DNA of 64,000 bases from Cercophora sp. LCS_1 (taxonomy: Eukaryota; Ascomycota; Sordariomycetes; Sordariales; Lasiosphaeriaceae), in contig JAPZLL010000022.1 in the NCBI GenBank assembly GCA_036250225.1, forward strand, positions 310,001 to 374,000. The letters run 5' to 3'. The stretch's first letter is position 1. The number at the start of each line of letters is the position of its first letter. The position numbers were made by a program, and so were the translations under genes. Of this stretch, positions 44,054 through 53,980 are shown piece after piece. The notes under the pieces were generated by a model. The model did not search any database. It was not told the origin of the DNA and was given only the letters and a program-made list of their open reading frames with translations.

Positions 44054-45419
44054 TGCGTCATGTTAGTTTTTGAAGACCATCGTTGCCGGCAACACGGGAC
44101 TTGATCATTGGGATTCATGGGCGCTGTTTTGTCGAACACACGGAGTCTGGAAGGATGGTTTCAACATATTACGGGCAATTGGCAGGTGGCTTTTCGGCAT
44201 AAAAGACGGTGGGAAGGGGGGTTCGGGTGATTGTTTGGGGGTTGTGCCGGCGTGCCAAATTTGAGAAAACAAAATGCTTATCATCTTGGTGTTATGGAGG
44301 GATATGTTTTGCAACGGGGGCATATATTTGGAACCGGGCGAGCGTCACCTCTTTTTTTTTTATCTAGTTGTTGAGCTCATTATTACCTCGCTGGATGGCA
44401 AGTGGGGGACGGGATGCAATGTTTTCGGTGTCTGGAGGAGTGCTCAAGGGGTCGCAGGGGAAAATGCGCAGTGATTTCTTTGACTTGTGTTTTCCTGGTT
44501 CTGTTTGTTGGCCCCGTTCTTCCTGCGCGGTTCTGTGGAATAGGATGAGCGCTCAACGTCCGACTGGCTGCTCTCACTAGCTACTGTTCCCTCGGAGTCT
44601 ATAATCCCGGAGAACTAGCAGTATATTTCCCTTTTCCATCAGTGTCTTTTATTGTATTCCAAGGCAAGCAAGCGGGACTCGGGAAACTGGTTGAAGGAAA
44701 GGGAGTGAGTCGGATGCGGTACTGGAGCAATTTTGTCCTTTTTCCTGGCTGGATGGTGGATATTTGCCGTTTTTTTTTTCCCTCCTCCGGCATCCATCAA
44801 TGAATCTTTCTTTGCTGCATTTCCTTTTTTTCCTTGTTATCTTGCACACTCTGGCGGGGTTTGGAATCAAAGACACTGCACCTCTCAACACACGCGCGCG
44901 CGCACACACACACACATTGCACGGAATGGAAGGGGACGGCGTGGGAAGGGACGGCGTGGTGGCGGGCAAATTTGGGAAACTTCATCATTACACTGGACAC
45001 TGCACAAGCACTTGATCATTGACAAAAACACCCCCTAATACATAACCATTTTTGCTTTTCTCTCCCAATTTGTGATTGACTTGTTTGTGGCAGGTTGTGG
45101 AAAACCAGAGGCGAAATTTGGGAATGTGGCAATGGTACGAGCATCATCATGAGGCACGCAAGATGTGTAACGGAGCGAGAGGGATGTCTCCTGATATGGT
45201 GTTTTTATTGATCACTCTGCAAATCACATATATCGTCAAGATGACTTCCTGTCTGCTTAAATGCAGGTAGGAAGCAAGAATGTAAAGATTTGTGTCTCCG
45301 AGATGAGCGAACGAGGCTCAGAGACAACAATTGCATACGCGTTGCTGCAACCCCCCCGACACTGTTTTCACTGGATACCCACACTTGATCTCCAACGCCA
45401 TCTCGTTTGGTTTGCACAC
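44054..45419. other. Convergent 3' flanks
   Basis: About 1.4 kb between converging stops. It holds a T-run (44351-44360), further T-runs near 44770 and 44826, and an alternating purine-pyrimidine tract listed separately. No gene was seen. Confidence 0.55.
44888..44916. repeat. (CG)n/(CA)n alternating purine-pyrimidine tract
   Basis: CACACGCGCGCGCG passes into CACACACACACACA. Such alternating tracts can adopt the left-handed Z form under negative supercoiling. It lies in a 3' flank. Confidence 0.9.
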
Positions 45420-46637
45420 TCAAACCTGCGTCGTCTCCTGACCGGCCAACCCCTTCTTGGCCGCATTCAACGCCTTGAGCTTGGCGGTGCCAATGCCCAG
45501 CACGCCGTCCGTCTGGTTATCACCCAGCCACGGCTTCTTGGAGTCACCCAGGATGCTCCCAGCCAGGAAATAGACCGTGATGCCAAAGATGATGAGCACA
45601 AAGGCAATGGGGTAGAGAAAGTGGATGACGTAGCCAAACACGCGGATCCCGATGATGACGCCCCAGAAGTTGGCCGTCAGCAGGCTAATGTTGTACACAC
45701 CGGCGCTACCCATGCGTAGCATGAGCGGCACAAGCGAATAAAAGATGGTGAGCGCGAGGGTGTACCCGACGAGGTAACCGCCCACGGCGCCGTTCCACGT
45801 GGCTTCCTGGAAGGACGTGCGGTCAAAGATGGCGGCCTGCACCCCGTTGATGCAGATGCCGAAAACACCGAGGAAGGACAGAACCTCGTAGACGGGCCGC
45901 TTGCTGACGAACCACTCCTCAAACACATTGCTGAAGCCGTAAAAGGTAGCGCCCAGAAGGCCAAAGAGATCGCCCTTGAGGACGTTGACTCCAGGCCCGC
46001 CGTTGGCGCCTGTCAGGTGGTCCGAGGCCAGGAGGAGACCCATGCCGCCGCAGCAGATGAGGATGCCGGCGATCTGGAACAGCTTGTAGCGCACACGGAG
46101 GAAAAAGAAGGACAGGATCACCACGCAGACAATGGCCCAAAAGTTGAGCAGCTGGGCCGACAGGATGTTGGTGTAGCGGTAGGCCAGCACGGTGAAGTAG
46201 TTGCCCTCGACGTCGAGGAAGCTGAGGATGAAGTACTTCCAGCCGTCGCGCCAGACGATGCGCAGCCACTGCCGGGGACCGTGCCAGTAGAGCGTCAGCG
46301 GCAGGTAGATGAGCGTCAGCAGGACGTAGTTGAAGATGGTCTGGAAGGCGGGGATGCTGGTGCCGGCCTGGGAGAGGAACGTGCTGAACGTGTTGCTGGC
46401 TGTGATGCACAGCGACAGGACCTGGCCGATAGCGACGATGACCCAGAAGTCGACGGTCAGCAGGTATGAGTACCAATGCACGTTCTTGGCCTCGAGTTGG
46501 CGGAGGCCGGCCTCGATTGCTTCCGACTCGGTGATGCTGTTGCCAGAGATATCCCGGACCTCGACCGGCTCCGCGGGACCGTTTGTGCCGTAATCGTGGG
46601 CCTTGGAGAAGGCGGCGTTGTTGGTGTTGTCAGTCAT
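45420..46637 (-). CDS. SLC35F1/F2/F6-type solute carrier (DMT superfamily)
   Basis: A single-exon membrane protein of 405 residues with about ten predicted helices. The first lies at about 60-82 (FWVIVAIGQVLSLCITASNT) and the last near 345-370 (LYPIAFVLIIFGITVYFLAG). Typical motifs of the DUF914/SLC35F group are present: FSTFLSQAGTSIPAFQTIFN, DVEGNYFTVLAYRYTNILSA, SAQLLNFWAIVCVVILSFFF, and a central GDLFGLLGATFYGFSNVFEE. The N- and C-termini are hydrophilic and cytosolic. Relatives belong to the nucleotide-sugar transporter clan, but substrates of this subgroup are poorly known. ATG 46637 is the only good start. Confidence 0.93.
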   Translation of the reverse strand: MTDNTNNAAFSKAHDYGTNGPAEPVEVRDISGNSITESEAIEAGLRQLEAKNVHWYSYLLTVDFWVIVAIGQVLSLCITASNTFSTFLSQAGTSIPAFQTIFNYVLLTLIYLPLTLYWHGPRQWLRIVWRDGWKYFILSFLDVEGNYFTVLAYRYTNILSAQLLNFWAIVCVVILSFFFLRVRYKLFQIAGILICCGGMGLLLASDHLTGANGGPGVNVLKGDLFGLLGATFYGFSNVFEEWFVSKRPVYEVLSFLGVFGICINGVQAAIFDRTSFQEATWNGAVGGYLVGYTLALTIFYSLVPLMLRMGSAGVYNISLLTANFWGVIIGIRVFGYVIHFLYPIAFVLIIFGITVYFLAGSILGDSKKPWLGDNQTDGVLGIGTAKLKALNAAKKGLAGQETTQV

Positions 46638-47368
46638 GACTTCCTGTTGTTGACAGAGACGTGATGGCCTCTAGATCGGTTTCCAGTGTTTGACGAAAAT
46701 TGAGGTCGTGATAAACACGTCGGACAAACACAATCAACCAGGAAGATGTCTGATACTGAGAGCTATGAGTAAACTCGTGCTTGTAAGAAGTAAATGCTTC
46801 TATAAGTCTTTCTATCGTCCCCTTGAGCAAGCGCAAAGACTTCAAGTCGCCTGCTGTTTATCGCTGGTTGGGGTGGCACATCAACGACAGTGCCAAAAAG
46901 TCGAGATAGGAGTTGAAGGATGCTGATCCGGCGTGCATGTGGGTTTGAGAGATATTCAACTTGACGAGGATGGGTTGCATCGACCCTGGGGGAAAACGCA
47001 GCGAGTTTGTTCAGGTGTGTCTCTGAGCCCCAGAGAGGTGTAGGACGGCGGTGAGGATGAGTAAGAGCCAGTCTAGACCTAGATATACTCGGCTTGGGTG
47101 TGAAGGGCAGCAGGTGAGAAGATGGTGTGAAGCACAGAAAAAAAGTTTTGCTGAACAACGAAAAGGTTGACGCTACTGCCCCGGTCCCGACTGGTGGGGC
47201 ACATGCGGGGGTCATGGGCGGGGCCGGGGAGCGGAGGCGGCAGGCGCGCATCGCAGCTTCCCTTCCGCGTGCACGCCCACGGTCTCGGGTTGCTTGAAAT
47301 GTCAAGTCTATTTGTCAAGGGTCAAGGGTGTGACCACGGTCTAGCGTATTCTACAAAAGCGCTGCATT
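46638..47368. other. Intergenic region between two leftward genes
   Basis: This 731-bp region holds the promoter of the SLC35F-type gene and the 3' flank of the cyclotransferase-like gene. A 180-residue leftward open frame (46763-47305) has no domain and no codon pattern I would trust. Confidence 0.5.
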
Positions 47369-48010
47369 TCATGTCTCCTCGGCCGACCGCACCACACCAC
47401 CAGCGCCCGATCCGGTCCTAACGAACACCCCGCTTTGGTCGACAAAACTGACGGCCTGCTTCTTAGCCAGCTCCTGCGTTGCTTCATCCAACTCTTCGGC
47501 GGGGATATAAGGTCTCAAGACACTGTCGATGTATGTCTTGGGAACGCCTTCCTTCAATGCGTCACGGATGCCCTCATTCATGCGGTGGATGTACTCGTCC
47601 TTAGGCTTGTTTCCTTCGCCCGAGTTGCGCTTGAAGTCAATGTAGACCAGCATCTCATCAGACCTTGCCGGGGGTGGCAAAGTGTCACTGGATGCCGCTG
47701 GAAGGGTGCCCTTTTCCCAAAACTCGACCTCGATCATGCGCTTCTCGTAGGCGTAGGGAACACCCTCGTTGACATCGAGGCGCGCTTCGTCCCCAGGCGG
47801 AAGGTCGTAGATCAAGCCCCACACTTCATCGTCATCGGAACGAGTTTGGACAATGTTGGCGTAGCCTCTCGAGTTGATGATCCATTGATAGCCCCGCAGT
47901 CGGCCAAGCCCCGTGAAAGGAGAGGAGGGGCAGCGCCTTTGCATCTGGTCAAGCCATAGGTTACTGCCGTACCCAAAGTAGGGCTTGGTTGCAGGTGAGG
48001 ACGATCCCAT
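47369..48010 (-). CDS. Gamma-glutamylcyclotransferase-like protein
   Basis: A single-exon protein of 213 residues from ATG 48010 (MGSSSPATKPYFGYGSNLWL). The frame continues upstream only from a TTG at 48169, so the ATG was preferred. YFGYGSNL is the glutamate-binding start of the cyclotransferase (GGCT/AIG2) barrel. GLGRLRGYQWIINSRGYANI, VWGLIYDLPPGDEARLDVNE and GVPYAYEKRMIEVEF follow in family order. The Glu in LDVNEGVPYAYEK is the likely catalytic acid. An insert rich in Ser and Pro (about 135-150) is present. The family converts gamma-glutamyl amino acids to 5-oxoproline and the free amino acid in the cytosol. A related amine-specific activity is possible. Confidence 0.85.
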   Translation of the reverse strand: MGSSSPATKPYFGYGSNLWLDQMQRRCPSSPFTGLGRLRGYQWIINSRGYANIVQTRSDDDEVWGLIYDLPPGDEARLDVNEGVPYAYEKRMIEVEFWEKGTLPAASSDTLPPPARSDEMLVYIDFKRNSGEGNKPKDEYIHRMNEGIRDALKEGVPKTYIDSVLRPYIPAEELDEATQELAKKQAVSFVDQSGVFVRTGSGAGGVVRSAEET

Positions 48011-49097
48011 GTTTTGGTTTTGCGGTTCTGTGGTAGCTGAAAGTTGTCGACTGAGTGGTTGCGTGAAGCTGAAGTGTTTGGAGAGAAGTGCCGGTAGCCT
48101 TGTGCAAACGTGAAGAGCGACAGGGTTGGCTGCAGGGTGGAACTGTCTGTCGCTATCCGAATGCGGCAACCATGCAAGGCTTCCTTCATCCCATCTTGAG
48201 AAGAAGCTCTCCCGCTGTCAACCCCACCTGTTCCTTAGGCTTGACTATGAACCCCCGCTCGGATCGAGTAACTTCGACATATTTGGTTTTTTTTCTCTCT
48301 TTGAGTAATGAGACCTTGGGGCTCTGGCTCATTGAAGGCTCTCAACTTTTGCGCTTTTGGGTATGTGTGCGCCGCATATCTAGGTTGCGTTATTGTCCTT
48401 CTCCTGCCCATTGGACGATGGGCGTGACGGGGCGCCTTTGTGAATGCACCCAAGCCTCGAGTCATCTTTGTTTATCCTGGTAGGTAGTGGCCACGAAGGC
48501 ATGCCATGTCGGCTCAGCGTTTCTGAAACAGTCCCACACCCCTGGTCAAGGTCTTGGGACGGTTTCTCGTGCCTCACTATCCCCTAAATCCGACAGCTCT
48601 CTTGCATGCCCGTCAACCGTCAACCGGCTGAACCTGAGTGTCACAACGGTCAAGTGTCTGACCTTTTTTATTCCAGGTGAAAGAGCTTATCTGGTTTTGA
48701 TCTTGTTGCCCTAAATTGCCAGGTTTTTCTGAAGTCAAGATGGTTGACTCGGCACATCTGCACTTCCACCAAACCATACGCATTCGGGATGTACGGCGTT
48801 TAGAAGTCCGAACAACCAGGTATCTCCCTCTTTGGAGTCCATGGCTCTCCAAATTGTAGTTACCAAGTCGGTACAATTACCTAGTTGATCAAATCGAGAG
48901 ATCACAACGCTGTCGACGACACACTCATCCCCGACAAATTCGGATTTAGGCCACACAACACGGAGTTTGCAATGCAGCCCGAAAATACCATGGGATGTTG
49001 CGTGGTGAACACAAACATCCATCTGTATATATAGTCAACCCAATATCTGGGCAGTCCATAACTCACCAACCACCATCGACTCCCCCAACCCACCACC
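48011..49097. other. Divergent promoter region cyclotransferase / SDR
   Basis: A 1.1-kb region with no convincing gene. It ends with a TATATATA element upstream of the SDR start. Confidence 0.5.
49026..49033 (+). promoter_or_regulatory. TATA box of the SDR gene
   Basis: TATATATA lies 65-72 bases before the SDR ATG, in good position for a core promoter with a leader of about 40 nt. The leader contains two CCAACCCACCACCA-like segments. Confidence 0.5.
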
Positions 49098-49877
49098 ATG
49101 GCCCAAACCTACCACAAACTCCGCAGCACCCACATCCTCATCCTAGGCGGCAGCTCAGGCATCGGCCTAGCCGTAGCCGAAGCCTGCCTCTCCTCCGGGG
49201 CGCACGTAACCATCTCCTCCTCCTCCCTCCCCAAACTCACATCCGCCGCTTCCCACCTCCAAACCCTTTACCCAACCCAGTCCATCAACGCCATCCAAAC
49301 CGACCTCTCCGACCCCTCTACCCTCGAAACTAATCTCACCTACCTCTTTGAAACAGCCCAGTCCACCCTCGGCACAACCCACCACGTCGTCTTCACAGCC
49401 GCGGACGCCCTCTCCCTCGGCGATCTTACCACCGTATCAGCAGAAGGAATCCGCCAAGCAGCGCACATGCGCATGGTTGTCCCTCTTCTCGTTGCCAAGA
49501 TCGCAACACGATACCTACCGAAGACGTACGAGTCAAGCATTGTGCTCACGAGCGGGTGTGTGGCCGAAAAGCCAGTGAAGGGATGGGCGGTCGTGAGTTA
49601 TTTCGCGGGCGGGTTGGTGTCGCTGGGACGGGCGCTCGCGGTGGAGTTGGCACCGGTTAGGGTTAACGTTGTGAGGCCTGGGTATGTTGACACGGGGATT
49701 TGGGGGGAGAGGGAGAGCGAAGAGCGGGAGGGGGCTGTGAGGGCGGTGGGAGAGAAGGTGTTGACGGGACGGATGGGACGGGTTGAGGATGTGGCGGAGG
49801 CGTATTTGTGGGTGATGAAGGATGGGAATGTTACGGGGAGTGTGGCGGGGAGTGATGGGGGGATTTTGTTGGTGTAG
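49098..49877 (+). CDS. Short-chain dehydrogenase/reductase with atypical active site
   Basis: A single-exon protein of 259 residues; the ATG sits in a strong CACCATGG context. Gly17-Gly23 (GGSSGIG) is the dinucleotide-binding loop and IQTDLSD (about 66-72) the adenine-binding Asp region. Ser152 (VLTSGCVAEKP) and Tyr168 (WAVVSYFAGGL) fit the catalytic Ser and Tyr. The residue four after the Tyr is Gly172 rather than the usual Lys. APVRVNVVRPGYVDTGIW and the C-terminal GSVAGSDGGILLV are typical SDR features. The YxxxG pattern occurs in a known group of fungal SDRs with YAGGL-like segments. Cofactor preference and substrate are unknown. The next gene in the same direction is AlaX-like, with no obvious functional link. 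Confidence 0.9.
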   Translation: MAQTYHKLRSTHILILGGSSGIGLAVAEACLSSGAHVTISSSSLPKLTSAASHLQTLYPTQSINAIQTDLSDPSTLETNLTYLFETAQSTLGTTHHVVFTAADALSLGDLTTVSAEGIRQAAHMRMVVPLLVAKIATRYLPKTYESSIVLTSGCVAEKPVKGWAVVSYFAGGLVSLGRALAVELAPVRVNVVRPGYVDTGIWGERESEEREGAVRAVGEKVLTGRMGRVEDVAEAYLWVMKDGNVTGSVAGSDGGILLV

Positions 49878-50360
49878 TTTTCTTTCATCCAATGTTTGTC
49901 TGAGGATCGTGGATGTAGACGTTTTTGGAGGATGAGGTTGCGGATGGGGTTGGCTGAGATGGAATGTAGTGACCTGATTTTGGCAATGGATAACAACTAG
50001 ATCGGAATTCCGAGCTCATTTGCCACAGCCCACCGTTGTGTAACAGGTAGTAAGAAGGGCGTAAAATGACATGGCGAGTAAACGCTGCCCGAGGATACCA
50101 TCCAAGGCACTGGTTTCGGGCTTGTTGATCAATGTGAGGCTGGAAAAAGGTGTTCTGTTGTCGGATTTCGGCAGCATGTGGGGGGCCTGTTTCCAGGGTG
50201 TTCCAAGCACGTCAAGGCAAGGGCGCCCCTGATCTGGCCCCTGATACCCGCTATCTGCAGGACAGCGATATCAAGGCATAAAAGGCTGGAGTGCCAGAAA
50301 ACACATTGGCCGGACTGCGGGCTTGATCGCAAACGCAGATTCGCTAGACAGAAACAAAAA
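49878..50360. other. Intergenic region SDR / AlaX-like gene
   Basis: This 483-bp stretch contains the 3' flank of the SDR gene and the promoter and leader of the next gene. Nothing else was recognised. Confidence 0.55.
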
Positions 50361-51218
50361 ATGGTGAGTTTGTTGCAAAACCAAAAGAGTTGCGACTAAC
50401 AAATACAGGGCAGCACAGCGGCCAGGACCTTCCTGGCGTTCCACCACAACGCCAAGCTTCACCGGCTGGAGACAGTCGTCTCGGCCATCAAGCCGTTTGC
50501 CGCGCTAGAAGAAGCCAATCGGGTCCTGTTCAAACACGGCGCCGACAGCGACTTTGCCATTGTCACGGAAAAGACCATTTTCCATCCTCAAGGCGGCGGC
50601 CAGCCATCGGATGAGGGCACTATCTCGCGGGGCTCGTCAACCTTTTCTGTCAGGGCGGTGCGCATGGATGTGCTGAATGACGGCCAAGTGCTGCATTTTG
50701 GCCGGTTCGAGGAGTCGAGTGCCCCCTTTGAGGTCGGCGACACGGTTGAGCAGGGGCTCGATGTGGAGAAGCGATTGCTGTACTCACGATATCACACGGC
50801 CGGACACGTCCTAGGGTCGGCCATTCGACATCTCCTTGAGAACGAGATACCGGGCTTTGATGAGCTTAAGGCATCCCATTTCCCGGATTCTGCCGCATGC
50901 GAGTTTCAGGGGCTGATTGAGGGCAAATGGAAAGACGCCATCCAGCGCAAGGTCGACGACTACGTTGCTCGCGCCATGCCGGTTGAGATTGACTTTTGGG
51001 ACGAGGACGACTTTCGCAAGAACGGCCTGGAGAGGTTGATACCTGACAAGAGTCTGGCACCGCCTGGAGAAAAGTTCCGGGTAGTCAAGATTGTTGGGGC
51101 CGAGGTCTATCCTTGCGGTGGTACTCATGTTGACACAACCGACTTGTGCGGCGAGACAAAGGTCAAGAAGATTGCTCGGAGCAAGGGGACGTCTAGGGTG
51201 TCCTACACAGTTGTATAG
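50361..51218 (+). CDS. AlaX-type alanyl-tRNA editing protein
   Basis: The coding part has two exons: the start codon alone (50361-50363), then a 45-nt intron with a GTGAGT donor and CTAAC branch site, and exon 2 (50409-51218). The product has 270 residues. It begins MGSTAARTFLAFHHNAKL and resembles the editing domain of alanyl-tRNA synthetase. FHPQGGGQPSDEG (about 59-71), His130 and His134 (YHTAGHVLGSAI), and Cys237/His241 (YPCGGTHVDT) are the zinc-binding motif. No aminoacylation domain is present, so this is a free-standing trans-editing protein that clears mischarged tRNA-Ala (Ser or Gly). If the intron were not used, translation could start only at ATG 50664, which would lose the GGGQPSD segment. 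Confidence 0.88.
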
Positions 51219-51871
51219 AATGAAGAAGCATCTCGAGCGAGTTCATGGATTCTCGCGTCTTCAGACACCCTCACCCGACAACTGCTCAACGCTTTACGAG
51301 CGTTTTTGAGGGTCATGATGGTCATCAATTTACTGCCGAGCTGTTTGGTCCATTTTGTCCTGCTTCTTTAAAGACACGAATGATATTCGTGATGCAATAC
51401 CCAGTATATGACCATTTGCCTGACCGTTCTGACTTCCTGCGAACCTAGTTGGCTCCGGTAAAAGTCCGAAAGATGCAAGTAGTGAACCGAGCTGTAATGT
51501 GTCGGTGCTATACACTGGCATAAGGTGAGTCAACGAGTAAGCGCTACGCCGGCCGCATAGCTCCTACACCATTTGTTACCTGCCGGATTGAGACGATGAG
51601 TCCAGACCCCTCCTGCGGAATCTCCACCTCATCGACCGAAAAGTTGAACGACGGGTTCGAAATTGGCAAAGAGAATCGCGAGATTATCTCCATTACCCGG
51701 AGTCAGCAACACACCGATAGTTTGACTCACAATTTTTTTTTTTTTTTCAATTTTTTCTTTTCAAGAATTTATATCCGCAGACACCACCCCGCCTAACAGT
51801 ACCTCCACAGTCAAGACGACAAGACATTGCATCCCAACTTACAACTTACTTTACTTGAACTCACCACCAAA
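51219..51871. other. Intergenic region before the methyltransferase gene
   Basis: A 653-bp region with a T-run at about 51731-51746. No gene was seen. Confidence 0.55.
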
Positions 51872-52798
51872 ATGCCCCTCCCCTTAACCGTAGCCCCCAA
51901 AATCGCCTCCTACGCGATCCAACCCCCCAACCCCTCCTCCTCCTTCCTCGCCATCGAAGTCTCCCAAGCAACCCACCGCATCCACCTCATCAACGCCCTC
52001 CCCTCCATCACACCGGGCATTCGCATCCTCGAAATCGGCTGCGGCCAAGGCACAGCAACCCAAGCCCTAGCCGTCGCCATATCCTCTCCCTCTCCCTCTC
52101 CCGACGCCAACCCAGAGCAAGGCCACATAACAGCCCTCGACCCCGCGCCCCCAGACTACGGCCGCCCCTTCACACTCGCGCAAGCACAATCCCACCTCTC
52201 CTCCGGTCCCCTCGGATCCCTAATAACCTTTCACCAAGCCGATCCCATCACCTACCTCTCCTCTCACCCAACCGAAAAATGGGATATCGCAGTCCTGATG
52301 CACTGCATCTGGTATTTCCCCACCCCTACCACCCTCCTCGATATCCTCATCGCCCTCAAGGGCAGAGTCCGCAAAGTCTGCATAGCGGAATGGGCTTTAC
52401 AAGCTACCGAGCCGGCTGCAACGGGACATGTGCTCGCTGCTATTGCAAGAGCTACGTTTGAGGCGCATAGGACGGGGAGCGGGGAGAATATCCAGACTGC
52501 GTTGAGTCCGGAGGGGATAAAGAGCGTTGTTGCGCAGGCGGGGTGGAAGGTTGAGAGTGAGGGGGTTGTGGTCCCCGAAAAGGGGCTGGAGGATGGGTTT
52601 TGGGAGGCGGGGACGGTGGTGAGTAAGGAGTTTTTGGAGGACATGGAGAGGGAGGTTGGAGATGACAGGGTTAAGGCTGTGTTGAGGTCTGCCAGGGATG
52701 CAACGGTTGCGGCGGCTAGGATGGCGGGCGGGGAGGGGGCAAGAGGGGCACATGGGGTGAGGAGTATGGACGTTTGGACTGCGACTTTGGTGGAGTGA
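51872..52798 (+). CDS. Class I SAM-dependent methyltransferase
   Basis: A single-exon protein of 308 residues from ATG 51872 (MPLPLTVAPKIASYAIQPP). The frame runs further up only from a TTG at 51827. The SAM-binding Gly loop is ILEIGCGQGTATQAL (about 52-66). ITALDPAPPDYG carries the acidic residue that normally binds the ribose. DIAVLMHCIWYFP is the post-II motif. The C-terminal part has ATARDGL-like helices and ends with DVWTATLVE. Related fungal proteins are commonly annotated only as SAM-dependent methyltransferases; the substrate is unknown. It is not adjacent to a recognisable biosynthetic cluster. Confidence 0.85.
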   Translation: MPLPLTVAPKIASYAIQPPNPSSSFLAIEVSQATHRIHLINALPSITPGIRILEIGCGQGTATQALAVAISSPSPSPDANPEQGHITALDPAPPDYGRPFTLAQAQSHLSSGPLGSLITFHQADPITYLSSHPTEKWDIAVLMHCIWYFPTPTTLLDILIALKGRVRKVCIAEWALQATEPAATGHVLAAIARATFEAHRTGSGENIQTALSPEGIKSVVAQAGWKVESEGVVVPEKGLEDGFWEAGTVVSKEFLEDMEREVGDDRVKAVLRSARDATVAAARMAGGEGARGAHGVRSMDVWTATLVE

Positions 52799-53161
52799 TT
52801 TGTGTTATTATTGTTTTTTTGGTTGTTTTCTTTTTTTGGTGTAATCGCCATCGTCCTTGACTGCTGTCTGTGTTGATATCCTTCAGGGGAAACCGTTCGT
52901 TGTTCCTCTCCTTTTCTGGTAGCAATATCTGGGTGTACCTTATCGTTGGATCGTCATCCCATGGTGATTTGGTCCTGTGAAATACCCCTGGAAGAGTCAC
53001 AGTGCTAGCCATAATGTCATACATTCTGAACCTCGAGTGCACCAGGGCTATCCTCGAGAAATCTGCTGTCCCCCTTGTGCAACCGGGGAAGCGTCTTGTG
53101 TGCTGATGGCACGCCCATGTGTAAGACACAGCGAATTCTAGTCGTGAGAAGGAGCCGAGCT
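52799..53161. other. Convergent 3' flanks
   Basis: This 363-bp gap separates the stops of the methyltransferase and the AA9 gene. It contains T-rich runs just after 52799. No gene was seen. Confidence 0.55.
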
Positions 53162-53980
53162 TCAAGATGTAAAACCGTCCCATACTGGCCCACCTGGGCA
53201 AGTGTACGTCGTAGACTTGTCCGTAAAGATGTCGACCTGCTTCGTCTCAGTAACGACCTTGCCCAATATGTGGGATCAACTCACAGTAACCCCAGGGTCG
53301 TCCTGCGCCGCGTAGCTCGGAATAGTGTAGAGATACTCAGCAGGAGGCGTCGCTGTCCCCTCGCCAGAGACCACAATCTGGGCGCATTGCGCATAAAACT
53401 GCGAAATCTTCTTCTGATGCAAGCTAAGCAGCTCGTGTCGAATCAGATAGCTCCCAGGAGCCAAGTTCTTGGGAATGACGCTGCTCCATTCGAGCTTCTC
53501 CATGACAACGGCAGTGCCCCAGTTGTTCGAGTTGAGCTTGTCACCCCACATACCCAGCTGGTCAATCTGTACTGGTCAGATGGATGATGCGAACTGTTTT
53601 TGTTCTGCCCCTACCTTGAACCATCCCTTGGTGTCCCCTATGCAACCGCTGAAGCCATCCGGACATTTAAACATCCACACCATGACTGGCCCTTGTTGAT
53701 GTGTCCACTGCTTCCACACGGCTGTGACATTTTCGCCCGCTTGGGCCGGCGCGCTTAACTGTGCTGAAGTCCCGAGGTTGCACCGGATTTTCAGCGCGTC
53801 GATCGAGAAAGTGGGATGCATATTCTCCCATTGGAACTGAATGGTCTCGGGACTGCTTTCAGGAGCGAGGCCATTGTACCCAGGATATGGTTTGCCGCCA
53901 ATGATGTAGCTGGTGACAGCGCCGTGCCCGGCGGCGAGGGTTGCAAAGGCAACAGAGAAAAAAAGGGTATTGAGGAACAT
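53162..53980 (-). CDS. AA9 lytic polysaccharide monooxygenase, secreted
   Basis: Three exons on the minus strand (53615-53980, 53285-53566, 53162-53236) with two 48-nt introns give 240 residues. Residues 1-18 (MFLNTLFFSVAFATLAAG) are the signal peptide. Cleavage leaves His19 as the mature N-terminus (HGAVTSYIIGGKPYPGYNG), as required for the copper brace. His94 (QWTHQQGPVMVW) is the second copper histidine. Tyr180 in SQFYAQC is the axial residue, with His166 and Gln178 in the second sphere. The last exon encodes DIFTDKSTTYTCPGGPVWDG, the usual AA9 ending with its cysteine. No linker or CBM1 follows. AA9 enzymes oxidatively cleave cellulose or hemicellulose; regiospecificity is not predictable here. 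Confidence 0.95.

Noticed and set aside
46763..47305. 180-residue minus-strand ORF between two leftward genes
   Set aside because: Composition changes along the frame and there is no motif; likely promoter or leader.
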